Positions 17,082 to 26,254 of a DNA stretch of 64,000 nt are shown one piece after another. The stretch is from NCBI RefSeq assembly GCF_023100905.1, contig NZ_CP064686.1, positions 4,588,001 to 4,652,000 of the forward strand, written 5' to 3'. A program made the position numbers and the translations under genes. Position 1 is the first letter of the stretch, and the number at the start of each line of letters is the position of its first letter. Source of the DNA: Bradyrhizobium sp. 4 (GTDB lineage: Bacteria > Pseudomonadota > Alphaproteobacteria > Rhizobiales > Xanthobacteraceae). The notes under the pieces were generated by a model. That model saw nothing but the letters and a program-made list of their open reading frames with translations, was not told where the DNA came from and did no database searches.

Positions 17082-18380
17082 ATGTCTCGCCTGCCATTCG
17101 TCAGCCGTATTGGTCGACACCTCGCCCGGTTTGCAGCGGCCGAACAAGGCAATATCGCCGTGATCTTCGCCATCGCGCTGCTCCCGGTTTTAGGCTTCGT
17201 CGGAGCTGCAATCGATTACAGCCGCGCGGCCCAAGCTCGTTCCGCAATGCAGGCGGCCCTCGATTCGACCTCGCTGATGGTCTCCAAGGATCTGTCGTCC
17301 GGCACCATCACGACGTCGCAGATCAGCATCAAGGCGCAGGCTTATTTCAACGCCCTGTTCACCGCCACCAACGCCCTGCCGTCGGTCAGCATCGCGGCCA
17401 CTTACAACGCAAGCACCAGCATGGGCTCCACCATCCAGGTCACCGGCGCCGGCACCTACACGACCACCTTCATGAAGGTCGCGGGCTTCCCGACACTCGA
17501 CGTCGGCGCCAATTCCACCAGCGCCTGGGGCCTGGTGCGCATGCGCGTGGCCTTGGTGCTCGACAACACGGGGTCGATGGCCGACGACGGCAAGATGGCG
17601 GCGATGCAGACCGCCGCGAAGAGCCTGGTCGACCAGCTCAGCCCGCTCTCCAAGACCGATGGCGACGTCTACATCTCGATTGTTCCGTTTGCCAAGGACG
17701 TCAACGTCGGCGCCAGCAACTACAGCAAGTACTGGGTCGATTTCAGCGATTGGGACGCGGCCCGCGCCACCAGGTTCGCCAACCACAACGCATGGACGGG
17801 ATGCGTGGTCGACCGCGACCAGGACTACGACACGAAGAACACGACGCCCACGAGCGGCAACGCGGGAACACAGTTCCCGGCCGAACAGTACTCCTACTGC
17901 GACCCCGGCAGTTCGTCCTATCTGCAGCCAATCATGCCGCTGAGCTACGACTGGAGCTTACTCAAGAGCCGGATCGACGCCATGAAGCCCACCGGCAACA
18001 CCAACCAGGGCATTGGCCTCGCCTGGGGCTGGATGACGCTGTCGGCTGGCGATCCCATGAACGCGCCGGCCAAGGACCCCAACTACACCTACAAGGATGC
18101 GATCGTGCTGCTCTCCGACGGTCTCAATACGCAGAACCGCTGGTACAGCAACGCCTGGCAAATCGACGCGCGGCAGAAGAAGCTGTGCGACAACGCCAAG
18201 GCGGCGAACATCACGATCTATACGGTGCAGGTGAACACCGGCAGCGATCCGGCGTCCAGCGTGCTGCAATATTGCGCGAGCGGCACCGACAAGTTTTATC
18301 TGGTGACGAAGGCAGATCAGACCGTCTCGGTGTTCAAGGACATCGGCACGTCGTTGTCCAAGCTGCGCGTCGCGCGCTGA
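17082..18380 (+). CDS. TadE/TadG-like protein with von Willebrand A domain
   Basis: A 432-residue protein. Residues 20-60 (EQGNIAVIFAIALLPVLGFV, then GAAIDYSRA) form the pilin-like TadE/TadG membrane segment. A vWA domain follows, with the metal-ion site DNTGSM near residue 162, the Thr in TGNTNQGIG, and the Asp in LLSDG. Such proteins belong to or resemble tight-adherence (Flp pilus) systems; no other tad genes are nearby, so it is an orphan. It ends at a shared terminator facing the phasin gene. Confidence 0.88.
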   Translation: MSRLPFVSRIGRHLARFAAAEQGNIAVIFAIALLPVLGFVGAAIDYSRAAQARSAMQAALDSTSLMVSKDLSSGTITTSQISIKAQAYFNALFTATNALPSVSIAATYNASTSMGSTIQVTGAGTYTTTFMKVAGFPTLDVGANSTSAWGLVRMRVALVLDNTGSMADDGKMAAMQTAAKSLVDQLSPLSKTDGDVYISIVPFAKDVNVGASNYSKYWVDFSDWDAARATRFANHNAWTGCVVDRDQDYDTKNTTPTSGNAGTQFPAEQYSYCDPGSSSYLQPIMPLSYDWSLLKSRIDAMKPTGNTNQGIGLAWGWMTLSAGDPMNAPAKDPNYTYKDAIVLLSDGLNTQNRWYSNAWQIDARQKKLCDNAKAANITIYTVQVNTGSDPASSVLQYCASGTDKFYLVTKADQTVSVFKDIGTSLSKLRVAR

Positions 18381-18404
18381 GATCGACACGCCACGACAAA
18401 CAAA

Positions 18405-18432
18405 AAAGCCCGACTGCTTCAGCCGGGCTTTT
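18405..18432. terminator. Bidirectional terminator
   Basis: AGCCCG (18407-18412) pairs with CGGGCT (18424-18429), preceded by an A-run and followed by TTTT. It lies between convergent TadG-like and phasin genes and can serve both. Confidence 0.75.
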
Positions 18433-18454
18433 GATTCCAGGACGTCAGGAAACG

Positions 18455-18793
18455 TTAGCTGGCGGCCGGAGTGAACTTCGACACGATGGTCTCGACCGGC
18501 TTGAAGGCCTGCTTGGCGAGGTCGCTGTAAAGGCCGGCGATCTTCTGCGATTCCGCGACGAAGGACTCGTAGGCGGAACGGGCGAATTCGGTCTGCGCTT
18601 CGACGGCCTTGTCCAGCGACTTCACGCCGGAAAGCTTCTCGACGAAGGACTTGGTGTCTTCGAACGACTTCTTGGTGTAGTCGCCATAGGCGCTGGCGAT
18701 CGCCTGAAGGCCGTGCTGCATCGAGGTCGCGGAGGCGACGTACTGCTCGAAGTGCTCTTTCCCGTAGCCTTGAAAGTCTTCAACCTTGAACAT
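18455..18793 (-). CDS. Phasin family protein
   Basis: A 112-residue amphipathic, helical protein opening MFKVEDFQGYGKEHFEQYV and containing YTKKSFEDTKSFVEKLSGVK and AYESFVAESQKIAGLYSDLA, all typical of the phasin_2 family. Phasins coat polyhydroxyalkanoate granules and control their number and size. Two near-identical palindromes upstream (18854-18897) are probable PhaR operators, which would couple its expression to granule formation (inference). Confidence 0.9.
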   Translation of the reverse strand: MFKVEDFQGYGKEHFEQYVASATSMQHGLQAIASAYGDYTKKSFEDTKSFVEKLSGVKSLDKAVEAQTEFARSAYESFVAESQKIAGLYSDLAKQAFKPVETIVSKFTPAAS

Positions 18794-18853
18794 TCGGAAT
18801 CCTTTTCCCTAGCTCTCGTCGGGAAGCCCCGGCTCCCTGACCCTGCTTACAAT

Positions 18854-18897
18854 TAGTGCAGCGCACAAAAAAGTCAAGAATTTTGTGCGACGCACAA
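18854..18897 (-). promoter_or_regulatory. Two operator-like palindromes, probable PhaR sites
   Basis: TAGTGC-AGC-GCACAA at 18854-18868 and TTGTGC-GAC-GCACAA at 18883-18897 are the same TGC-N3-GCA palindrome spaced 29 bases apart (about three helical turns), 60-100 bases before the phasin start. PhaR regulators recognise TGC/GCA-rich palindromes and repress phasin genes. The rest of the 387-base gap (18794-19180) shows no gene. Confidence 0.6.
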
Positions 18898-19180
18898 AAA
18901 TAAGGACAAGTTCGCACCAATTCCCGGGTTTTCCCGCAAGGGTTCCTTAAGCTTTTGGAAACCGCAGCGCCCTACTTTGATTCCCTGGACGTGTTCAGCT
19001 TCCACAAACGGCCAAAAGCCGTTGGAGAACATCACCTTAGCCAGAATAGCGGCTCAGGCCCAACGTCCCCGCAGCGAACACCTGCGGAAGGACAGCCTGA
19101 GCAGGTAATGATCCCGGGTCCCATGGGCACAATTTCGCCTCACGAGCCGGTGATCAAGTCAGAAACGGGGACGGGGTTTC

Positions 19181-21025
19181 ATGCTTCGTAAAAACTTGTC
19201 TTCCTCGCGCTTGGCGCGGGTTGGCGTTTTTGGGCTTCTTGCGGTCACCAGTGCGGTCATCTTCACCACAGATGCTGCCGAGGCGCGGCGCCACCGTCGT
19301 CACTACGCGCACCACCGCGTGCAGCGCGATGTGTCCGAGAGTTCCAGCCCGAAATTCGCGTCGATCATCGTCGACGGCAATTCCGGGTCCGTGCTTCAGG
19401 CAACGAGTCCCGACGGGATCCGCCACCCGGCCTCGCTGACCAAGATCATGACGCTCTATCTGCTGTTCGAGCGCCTCGAGTCCGGGAAGTTGAAGCTCGA
19501 CACCGAGATGCCGGTGTCGCAGCACGCCGCCGATCAGGATCCGACCAAGTTGAACCTGCGTGCCGGCCAGACCATTCGCGTCGAGGACGCAATCAAGGGT
19601 CTCGTCACCCGCTCCGCCAACGACGCAGCCGTTGTGATCGCGGAAGCGATTGGCGGCGACGAGGACGACTTCGCCCAGATGATGACGCGCAAGGCGCGTT
19701 CGCTCGGTATGTCCAGGACGGTTTACCGCAACGCCAACGGTCTTCCCAACGACGAGCAGGTCACGACCGCGCGCGACCAGGCCACGCTCGGCCGCGCCAT
19801 CCAGGAGCGCTTCCCACGCTACTATCGCTATTTCGCGACCTCGACGTTCAACTGGCGCGGACAGTCGATCCGGAACCACAATCATCTGCTCGGGAATGTC
19901 GAGGGCGTGGACGGCATCAAGACCGGCTACACCCGCGCCTCCGGCTTCAATCTCGTGACCTCGATGCGCCGCGGCAACCGCCACCTGATCGGCGTCGTGC
20001 TGGGCGGCCGCAGCGGCGGCTCGCGCGACGCCATCATGCGCAACCTGCTCGCGGAGAACCTCGATAAGGCCGCGACCACCCATACCGTCGCCGCGGTCAC
20101 CGAGCGCAACGGCTCCGACGCCGCTGCCGAAGTCGCTGATGCGTCGGATACCCCGGCACGCTCCGCTCCGCAGGTTCAGGCTGCCCCTGCTCCCGAAGCA
20201 GCCCCGTCGCGTCTCGCCGCGCGCCTGTCGACGCTTGCGGCTGCGACTGCCGCGGTGCCGCCGGCTCAGCCCAGATCTGAAGCCAACAAGCCTGAAGTTC
20301 GGTCGACTGAATCCAAGATCGAGCCTGCGCCGCTCACCAATGGCGTGATCTCGAGCCAGCCCCTCTCGATCATCCCCGGCTCGTCCGAGCCGATGAAGCC
20401 GGTCCGGGTCAAGACCGTGCAGGTCAAGGCCGGCACCGTGAAGGTCGCCTCTGCCGCCCCGGCTCAGATCGCACCGCAGGTCACGAGCACGATCGCGTCC
20501 CGCTCCGACGTCGCCGAAACCTCCGGCGCCGTCGTGGCCCGGGCAGACCTCATCAACAAGCCCGAGGTTGCCAGCCAACCGGAGGCGCCGAAGGCCGAGA
20601 TCGCCCGTACCGAGCTGCCGCGTCAGCCGGCGGGCTTCGGCACCGGCAATGGCATCCTCGGCGTATTGCCGGCCGCCGCCGCCGCCGCACCCGCCCCGGC
20701 TGCTACGAAGCTTGCGTCAGCCGACCCGGCGCTGCAGCCGGTCCAGATGAGCACCACCGCGAAGCCGGTCGTCACCCACAGCGGCTGGATCGTCCAGGTC
20801 GGCGCGCTCGAGAGCGAGAACGAAGCCCAGCAGCGAATCGACGCGGCGCGCAGCTCGGCTCGCGGCCTGCTCAGCAAGGCCGATCCGTTCACCGAGCCAG
20901 TCGTCGCGAAAGACAATCGCAAGCTCTACCGCGCCCGCTTCGCCGGGCTCGACCGCGAGCAGGCGGAAGCCGTCTGCCGCACCCTGAAGCGTGCCGATAT
21001 CTCCTGCATGACCGTCCGCAACTGA
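19181..21025 (+). CDS. D-alanyl-D-alanine carboxypeptidase with SPOR domain
   Basis: A 614-residue PBP5/PBP6-like enzyme that trims the terminal D-Ala of peptidoglycan stems. After a signal segment (residues 1-33) come SLTK (active Ser, about residue 87), SAN (about 145) and KTG (about 247). A long Ala/Pro/Val-rich linker (about 310-530) leads to a C-terminal SPOR domain starting SGWIVQVGALESENEAQQRI, which should bring it to septal peptidoglycan. The missing PBP5 C-terminal amphipathic anchor is replaced by this tail. Followed by a strong terminator. Confidence 0.93.
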   Translation: MLRKNLSSSRLARVGVFGLLAVTSAVIFTTDAAEARRHRRHYAHHRVQRDVSESSSPKFASIIVDGNSGSVLQATSPDGIRHPASLTKIMTLYLLFERLESGKLKLDTEMPVSQHAADQDPTKLNLRAGQTIRVEDAIKGLVTRSANDAAVVIAEAIGGDEDDFAQMMTRKARSLGMSRTVYRNANGLPNDEQVTTARDQATLGRAIQERFPRYYRYFATSTFNWRGQSIRNHNHLLGNVEGVDGIKTGYTRASGFNLVTSMRRGNRHLIGVVLGGRSGGSRDAIMRNLLAENLDKAATTHTVAAVTERNGSDAAAEVADASDTPARSAPQVQAAPAPEAAPSRLAARLSTLAAATAAVPPAQPRSEANKPEVRSTESKIEPAPLTNGVISSQPLSIIPGSSEPMKPVRVKTVQVKAGTVKVASAAPAQIAPQVTSTIASRSDVAETSGAVVARADLINKPEVASQPEAPKAEIARTELPRQPAGFGTGNGILGVLPAAAAAAPAPAATKLASADPALQPVQMSTTAKPVVTHSGWIVQVGALESENEAQQRIDAARSSARGLLSKADPFTEPVVAKDNRKLYRARFAGLDREQAEAVCRTLKRADISCMTVRN

Positions 21026-21046
21026 TCTTTTCGCGCCGTTCCAATC

Positions 21047-21075
21047 AAAATGCCCGCGCCTTGCGCGGGCATTTT
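21047..21075 (+). terminator. Rho-independent terminator after the carboxypeptidase gene
   Basis: AAAATGCCCGCGC and GCGCGGGCATTTT pair as a perfect 13-bp stem with a 3-base loop, 22 bases after the stop. It is symmetric and could also stop transcription from the opposite strand. Confidence 0.9.
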
Positions 21076-21250
21076 CATTTTCGGGATACGGTGGCCGACG
21101 AGGCTGTTCCACGACAACCTCTCGTCAAGGATTTACGGTTAAAACTTTACGCAAGGGATCGACCACGCCGACAATGGCGGGCATCGGGGCGACGGCAAAC
21201 AGAGCAAGCGGGGCTCACACGGGACGAGCGTTTGTAGCGTGGTGCCGGAG

Positions 21251-21976
21251 TTAGCCGTTATGCGTGCGAAGCAGAGTATCCTTGGCCTCGTTTACCCGGG
21301 CAGCGAGATACGTCGAGCCCCCCTGGTCGGGATGCAGTTTCTTCATCAGGGACTTGTGAGCCCGGCTGATGTCGTCACGGCCCGCCCCCGGCTGCAGGCC
21401 AAGGATCTGATAGGCCTCCTCCGTCGTCATTTTGCCGGTCGCCACCGTGCGGCGCTGCCCCCCTGCCGCGTCGCCCTGCGCGTTCTGACGCCAAGCGGGA
21501 AACCGGCGGTCCAGATAGCTTTCAAGTAGGGCCACGCTCTCGGCGTCGAACGCCGGGACCATTGCCAGCAGGGCCGCGAGATCGAACTCATCGAGATCGC
21601 GCCCGGCGTGAGGCCCGGCGACGATCCGGCCTCCGAGCTGGCCGGAATCGTGATCGAGCCGCATATCCAGAAATTGCGAGCGCACGCGCGACGCCTGACC
21701 GGCCGGGCGCGTCGCGCCGGCGCCGAACAGCCCGCCGATATTGCCGAAGCCGGCGTTTGCCATCGGTGTCCAGCCCAGGAGCCCGGCGCCGAATATCCCG
21801 AGCGGGATCGCCACCACCAGTTCGCCCTTCAATCCCGTGAACGCTGCGACAGCCAGCGCGACCACGCCGCCACCGAACCTGATCGCGCGTGCCAGCACGG
21901 CCGGATTGGCCGAACGGAACATCTGGAGCAGCAGATAAAGGGTGATAACAGCGATAGCACCGGCAATCAGGGTCAT
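21251..21976 (-). CDS. DnaJ-domain membrane protein
   Basis: A 241-residue protein with an N-terminal membrane region (two or three helices within residues 1-72) and a J domain at the extreme C terminus: TTEEAYQILGLQPGAGRDDI, then LMKKLHPDQGGS, with the HPD motif that stimulates DnaK. The middle holds an acidic segment with DLDEFDLAALLAMV. This Tim14/DjlA-like topology places a co-chaperone on the inner membrane. No client is known. Confidence 0.88.
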   Translation of the reverse strand: MTLIAGAIAVITLYLLLQMFRSANPAVLARAIRFGGGVVALAVAAFTGLKGELVVAIPLGIFGAGLLGWTPMANAGFGNIGGLFGAGATRPAGQASRVRSQFLDMRLDHDSGQLGGRIVAGPHAGRDLDEFDLAALLAMVPAFDAESVALLESYLDRRFPAWRQNAQGDAAGGQRRTVATGKMTTEEAYQILGLQPGAGRDDISRAHKSLMKKLHPDQGGSTYLAARVNEAKDTLLRTHNG

Positions 21977-22042
21977 GGCCTGAATATAGTCGGCCTATCG
22001 CCAAAAAGCATCGAGTCCTTGGCCCCGCAGACCGCTGCAGCG

Positions 22043-22792
22043 CTACTTCATCTGGCCGATCAGCCTGGCCGCGCCACTGGCGGTCTTCGCCAACTGCAAC
22101 AGCGCCTCGCGTCCGCCGGCCGCGTAGGCGGCGGCTGCGCGCAACAGCTCGCGCAACTGCGCCGCCGCGCCCGGATCGAACCGGCACCAGGCGCCGCCGG
22201 TCAGGCGCGCGATCTCGCGAAAGGCCTGCTCGGCCACCGCGTCATGGCCTTCCTGAAATACGAACACAGGCACCTTGAGCATGCCGAGCTCGCCGGCCTT
22301 GGCGCAGAGTTCGTCGACGTTCTCTTCCATGGCGTCGCCGACGAAGACGACGGCGCGCACGCCGGATGCGACCGCCTCGCGCCGCGCCTCGCTCAGCACC
22401 TTGCCGATCTGGGTGTCGCCGCCACGGCAATCGATCTTGCCCATCAGCGTCGCCAGCCTGGCGCTGTCGGAGATCCATCCCGTGGCGCGGCACTCGTTGA
22501 AGCCGCGATAGTAGACGAGCCGGATGTCGAGACTGCCGAGCGCGGCGGTCTCACGGAACATGTCAGCCTGAAGCGCACAGGCCATGTCCCAAGTCGGCTG
22601 CCGGCTCATCGTCGCATCCAGCGCGAAGATCAGCCGCCCTTTCGCACCGGGCGCATGCGGTGACAGCGCGCGTGCGTTGGCGACGAAGGCGGCGATGTCC
22701 TCCGAGGTCGAGGTCCCCGCCTGCGGCACAGCCCTGCCTGGTTGCGTCGAGACGGCATCGCGGCCGCGCGGTTTGATGGGTTCGCCCGACAT
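22043..22792 (-). CDS. von Willebrand A domain protein
   Basis: A 249-residue soluble protein. LIFALDATMSRQPTWD near residue 55 is the first metal-ion-site motif (DxTxS-like), GGDTQIGKVL holds the conserved Thr and VVFVGDAMEEN the Asp, so the site appears intact. The N terminus is Pro/Ser-rich. It lies 66 bases upstream of the DnaJ-like gene on the same strand, so the two are probably cotranscribed, suggesting a shared protein-assembly role (inference). No enzyme activity is expected. Confidence 0.85.
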   Translation of the reverse strand: MSGEPIKPRGRDAVSTQPGRAVPQAGTSTSEDIAAFVANARALSPHAPGAKGRLIFALDATMSRQPTWDMACALQADMFRETAALGSLDIRLVYYRGFNECRATGWISDSARLATLMGKIDCRGGDTQIGKVLSEARREAVASGVRAVVFVGDAMEENVDELCAKAGELGMLKVPVFVFQEGHDAVAEQAFREIARLTGGAWCRFDPGAAAQLRELLRAAAAYAAGGREALLQLAKTASGAARLIGQMK

Positions 22793-22849
22793 TTCTTGAC
22801 CTTAGCGTGAACGGCTAATGTGGTCAGCGCATGCCGCCCGGTCAATGTG

Positions 22850-22886
22850 CAAAGCCCCCGCAGGCGGAAGCCGGCGGAGGGCTTTG
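22850..22886 (-). terminator. Stem-loop terminator after the alpha/beta hydrolase gene
   Basis: CAAAGCCC and GGGCTTTG pair around a GC-rich inner stem, 28 bases downstream of the stop at 22915 on the minus strand. Confidence 0.6.
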
Positions 22887-22914
22887 ATAATCGGTATCGA
22901 CGACCAGGACGGCG

Positions 22915-23775
22915 TCAGCTCTTGGCAGGCGCCATCAAAGCGACCGGCCCGGGCTCGAGAATCTTGGGCGGGGACGATTGGGTGTCGACCGGCGCCACTT
23001 CGCTGTCGGTCGCGCTCAGGAACTTGTCGAGCATGCCCTGGATCGAATTCTTGGCCGCGTCCGGACCGGTGTCGCGCATATCGTTGTGCTGGAATTCGGT
23101 CTTCACGACCTGGATACCGGCCTTCTCGCATTCCTCGTCGGTCGGGATCACGCCCGCATCGGCCTTGAACTGCGGATCGGTGGAGCGGAACGACAGGATC
23201 TTGAACTTGCCGGCAGTGACGAAGGGCACGCGAAGATTGTCGAGCGTGACGACCTTCTTGACCTCATCCGGATACTGCTTGGCGAAATACATCGTGATGT
23301 CGCCGCCCATGGAGTGGCCGACCATCGTCACCTTTTCGTAGTCGGCGTTGGGCTGAACCTTCTTCATCTCCTGCATGGCGAGATGGATGTTGGCGACGCC
23401 GCGCAGGATCTGCGGCAGCCGGCCGACATAGATCTCACCGGGCTTGGTCACCATCGGAGGATCGGTCGGCAAATCATGCTGCGGGCTGACGACGAGATAG
23501 CCGCGCGCGGCGAAAATATTGGCGAGGAAGCCGTACTCGGTGTTCTTGACAGTGTTGCCGTGGTTGATCACGGCGACCGGCATCGTGATCATGCCGGCGT
23601 TGGCCTGCATTTCCTTGTCACGACGGATCGCGATATCGACGGGCACCGCACGGTTGTCGCGCGAGGCATCGTAGAAGGTGATGGTCTCGTGCCTGATTGC
23701 CCACTTGCTCGCCGTGAAATAGGCGACGCCGCAGAGGGCACTGACCGAAACCAGAACGGCAATTCCACGCTTCAT
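22915..23775 (-). CDS. Exported or membrane-anchored alpha/beta hydrolase
   Basis: A 286-residue protein with an N-terminal hydrophobic signal or anchor (MKRGIAVLVSVSALCGVAYF). The alpha/beta hydrolase core has the nucleophile elbow GHSMGGD (Ser about residue 150), a likely Asp in the segment near TLDNLRVP, and a His in EFQHNDMRDTG. VINHGNTVKN is the oxyanion region. Possible activities are esterase, lipase or PHA depolymerase-like. A phasin-type palindrome at 23926 lies 150 bases upstream, which hints at a polyhydroxyalkanoate link (weak inference). Confidence 0.82.
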   Translation of the reverse strand: MKRGIAVLVSVSALCGVAYFTASKWAIRHETITFYDASRDNRAVPVDIAIRRDKEMQANAGMITMPVAVINHGNTVKNTEYGFLANIFAARGYLVVSPQHDLPTDPPMVTKPGEIYVGRLPQILRGVANIHLAMQEMKKVQPNADYEKVTMVGHSMGGDITMYFAKQYPDEVKKVVTLDNLRVPFVTAGKFKILSFRSTDPQFKADAGVIPTDEECEKAGIQVVKTEFQHNDMRDTGPDAAKNSIQGMLDKFLSATDSEVAPVDTQSSPPKILEPGPVALMAPAKS

Positions 23776-23925
23776 TTTCGTCCTCAGCCTCAGGCTCTTG
23801 CGGCCTGAATCCCTGTTGAAAATCGTGTTCTTCCGGAGCTCTTCGGCCCCTGGTCGCCTATTCCCTAATATATGTCACAGCCGCGTGACAGGAAGGCTAA
23901 ATATTGTGAACTGGCAGCCCTTTCA

Positions 23926-23940
23926 TTGTGCGGCGCACAC
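23926..23940. promoter_or_regulatory. Third PhaR-like palindrome
   Basis: TTGTGC-GGC-GCACAC matches the two phasin operator sites at 11 of 12 arm positions (one mismatch, last base). It sits in the 345-base gap between mipZ and the alpha/beta hydrolase gene; nothing else is recognised in that gap. Confidence 0.45.
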
Positions 23941-24120
23941 GTTTGTTGGGCACCTCGCTCTCATACGGCTACGTCAGGGTGCACGTCACCTTCCGACGCA
24001 ACCTGTCTCGATCGGGTTCAATTTTGCAGTAAACGCGGGGTGAAAACTGTTGAGCGCGGGCTGGGTTCCCACGGGAGACCGGCCGCTTTGATCGACCGGA
24101 AGTAGCGATATACCGCCGCC

Positions 24121-25044
24121 TCAGGCGCCGAGGATGTCGTGGACCTCGAGCGGCTTGTCTACCTGGTTGAACCACTCGGCACGGTTGGCGGCGCGGCGGC
24201 GTCCGCGCTCATCGAGCGGAAGCTTGAGCTGGCGGAGCAGGCTCGTCACCTCCTCCCGCGCGGTGAGATGGCCGAGATTGGGTCGCATGCCGAGGGTGGC
24301 CTCGTCGATCTCGTCCAGCGCGGTCAGGCCGCGCGGGAAGAACTCGCGATAGACGACGCGTTCGGCGAAGCCGTCGACGTAGCGGAAGCCCAGCCGCATC
24401 GACAAATCCTTCAACCCCTCGGCAACCAGCTGCTTGTTGCGGGAGCCGAGCATCGACAGGCGGTTGCGCACGACGATCCAGTCGGTGGTCGCGCCGTCGA
24501 GCTGGCGGCGCTTGCGCCTGACATCCCGCACCATCTCGGCGTAGTGGCTCTCGCCCGTCACCGCGTAATTGGCGGGGTCAACGGTGCCGAGCACATCGAA
24601 ATCGAGGAAGCTGTCGTTGATCGGGGTCACCAGCGTGTCGGCCATCGAGTGCGCAAGCCGCATCAGGTAGCTGTCGGTGCCGGGCGTATCGATGACGATG
24701 AAGTCGAAGCTGCTCTCGACCGCCGAGACCGCCTCCATGAACTGAAGGAACTCCGAATTCTCGTTCTCGGCGACCTGCATGGTCTCGCCGAGCTTGATGC
24801 AGCGATGCAGCGGCAGTTCGAGGTCGAGCTTGGTGCGGCGCGCCCAGGCGGAACGGTTGTTGATGTAGTGAGTAAAGCTCTGCTGACGGCAGTCGAGGTC
24901 GATGGTGGCGACGCGCTGGCCGGCTTTCAGAAGCGCGACTGCGATGTGCAGGGCGGTCGTCGACTTGCCGGAGCCGCCCTTCTCATTGCCGAGCACGACC
25001 ACATGCGCCGAGCCGGACTGGCCTTGGCTAGCTTGCACAAGCAT
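24121..25044 (-). CDS. mipZ: Division-plane positioning ATPase MipZ
   Basis: A 307-residue ParA/MinD superfamily ATPase. The deviant Walker A is VVVLGNEKGGSGKSTTALH, switch I is near IDLDCRQQSF, and switch II is FIVIDTPGTDSYLM. These features and the length are those of MipZ, which in alphaproteobacteria forms a gradient from ParB at the poles and blocks FtsZ rings away from midcell. The C-terminal extension (DERGRRRAANRAEW) is common in rhizobial homologues. ATG 25044 has GAGG upstream; a GTG at 25059 is less likely. Confidence 0.93.
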   Translation of the reverse strand: MLVQASQGQSGSAHVVVLGNEKGGSGKSTTALHIAVALLKAGQRVATIDLDCRQQSFTHYINNRSAWARRTKLDLELPLHRCIKLGETMQVAENENSEFLQFMEAVSAVESSFDFIVIDTPGTDSYLMRLAHSMADTLVTPINDSFLDFDVLGTVDPANYAVTGESHYAEMVRDVRRKRRQLDGATTDWIVVRNRLSMLGSRNKQLVAEGLKDLSMRLGFRYVDGFAERVVYREFFPRGLTALDEIDEATLGMRPNLGHLTAREEVTSLLRQLKLPLDERGRRRAANRAEWFNQVDKPLEVHDILGA

Positions 25045-25327
25045 CGCGATCCTCAACACCCCTGACGAATATCTTCGAGTTGGCCGCGTCTGCGGTCAAG
25101 TGAAATGCGTGACAGGCAATACAAATCGCGGCGCGCCGACCTTCATCATGAATCGCCGCGCCGCTTCGCGTCTGTGATCCAACCCACAATGTCGCGACCT
25201 CTTACGCGGCTTTGCGCGGGATGCTGTGCCGCATCCGGATGCGTGGCGTCCATGGTCGCCGCTTGTTAAGGTTAGCCCGCCGGGCGCCGGGACGCGCCCG
25301 CCGATTCCCCAACTCCGTCGAGTTCTG

Positions 25328-26179
25328 ATGTCACGCAGCCCCTTGATCGCCCGCACGGTCCCCACCTTGCGACGCGCCGTCGACAATCTTCGCAAGCGAA
25401 AGGCCACGATCGCGCTGGTCCCGACCATGGGAGCGCTCCATGACGGCCATGTGTCGCTGGTGCGCCTGGCCAGGCGGCGCGCGAGCCGCGTCGTGGTGTC
25501 GATCTTCGTCAACCCGACCCAGTTCGCTCCGACCGAGGATTTTGGCGCCTATCCGCGAACCTGGAAGGCCGATCTCGCCAAGCTGGCCGCCGAGGACGTC
25601 GATATCGTCTGGCATCCCGGCGCCGAGGCCATGTATCCGGAGGGCTTTGCCACCCGCATCGTGCCGGAGGGACCAGCGCTGGCCGGCCTCGAGGACCGCT
25701 TCCGCCCGCATTTCTTCGGCGGCGTCGCCACCGTCGTCGGCAAGCTGTTCACGCAGTGCCGGCCGGATGTCGCGATCTTCGGCGAGAAGGATTTTCAGCA
25801 GTTGCGGGTGGTGGCGCAGATGGCCCGCGACCTCGACCTCGGCGTCAAGGTGATCGGTTCCCGCACCGTGCGCGAGCGCGACGGGCTCGCGATGTCCTCG
25901 CGCAACGTCTACCTGTCACCACAGGAGCGGCAGACCGCGACCACGCTGTACCGCGCCATGAAGGACAGCGCCGGGCGCATCCGCGTCGGCGAAGAGGTCG
26001 CAGCCGCAATGGCACGCGGTGCCGCGATGATCACGGCGGCCGGCTTTGAGCTCGACTATTTCGAGGTGCGCCATGCAGCGACCCTGGCGCCTGTCATCTC
26101 GCGCAAGGACGGCCCCTTGCGCATCCTGGTCGCGGCCAAGCTCGGCACGACCCGGCTGATCGACAATATCGCGGTGTAA
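25328..26179 (+). CDS. panC: Pantothenate synthetase PanC
   Basis: A 283-residue ATP-dependent ligase joining pantoate and beta-alanine in coenzyme A biosynthesis. VPTMGALHDGHVSLV (HIGH-like ATP site), FVNPTQFAP, the pantoate-binding GEKDFQQL and the KMSKS-like RERDGLAMSSRNVYLS are all present. panB is not adjacent. The ATG at 25328 gives the normal N terminus; the frame is open upstream but without family similarity. Confidence 0.96.
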   Translation: MSRSPLIARTVPTLRRAVDNLRKRKATIALVPTMGALHDGHVSLVRLARRRASRVVVSIFVNPTQFAPTEDFGAYPRTWKADLAKLAAEDVDIVWHPGAEAMYPEGFATRIVPEGPALAGLEDRFRPHFFGGVATVVGKLFTQCRPDVAIFGEKDFQQLRVVAQMARDLDLGVKVIGSRTVRERDGLAMSSRNVYLSPQERQTATTLYRAMKDSAGRIRVGEEVAAAMARGAAMITAAGFELDYFEVRHAATLAPVISRKDGPLRILVAAKLGTTRLIDNIAV

Positions 26180-26254
26180 CCGCCAAGGTTGATCTTGCAC
26201 CTTTGCTCGCCCGGAGGGATGATCGGCACGAGGAAGCGAGCCGACTGGCGGGGC

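Noticed and set aside
16943..18856. Frame of 637 codons overlapping the TadG-like gene
   Set aside because: Arg/His/Gln-rich shadow of a gene with clear vWA motifs and phasin sequence.
18955..19191. 78-codon frame before the carboxypeptidase gene
   Set aside because: No ribosome-binding site, no domain, Pro/Gln/Gly-rich; likely leader DNA.
24045..24069. EcfG-like site on the minus strand near the hydrolase
   Set aside because: GGAAC-N16-AGTT is 270 bases from the next gene, so the link is doubtful.
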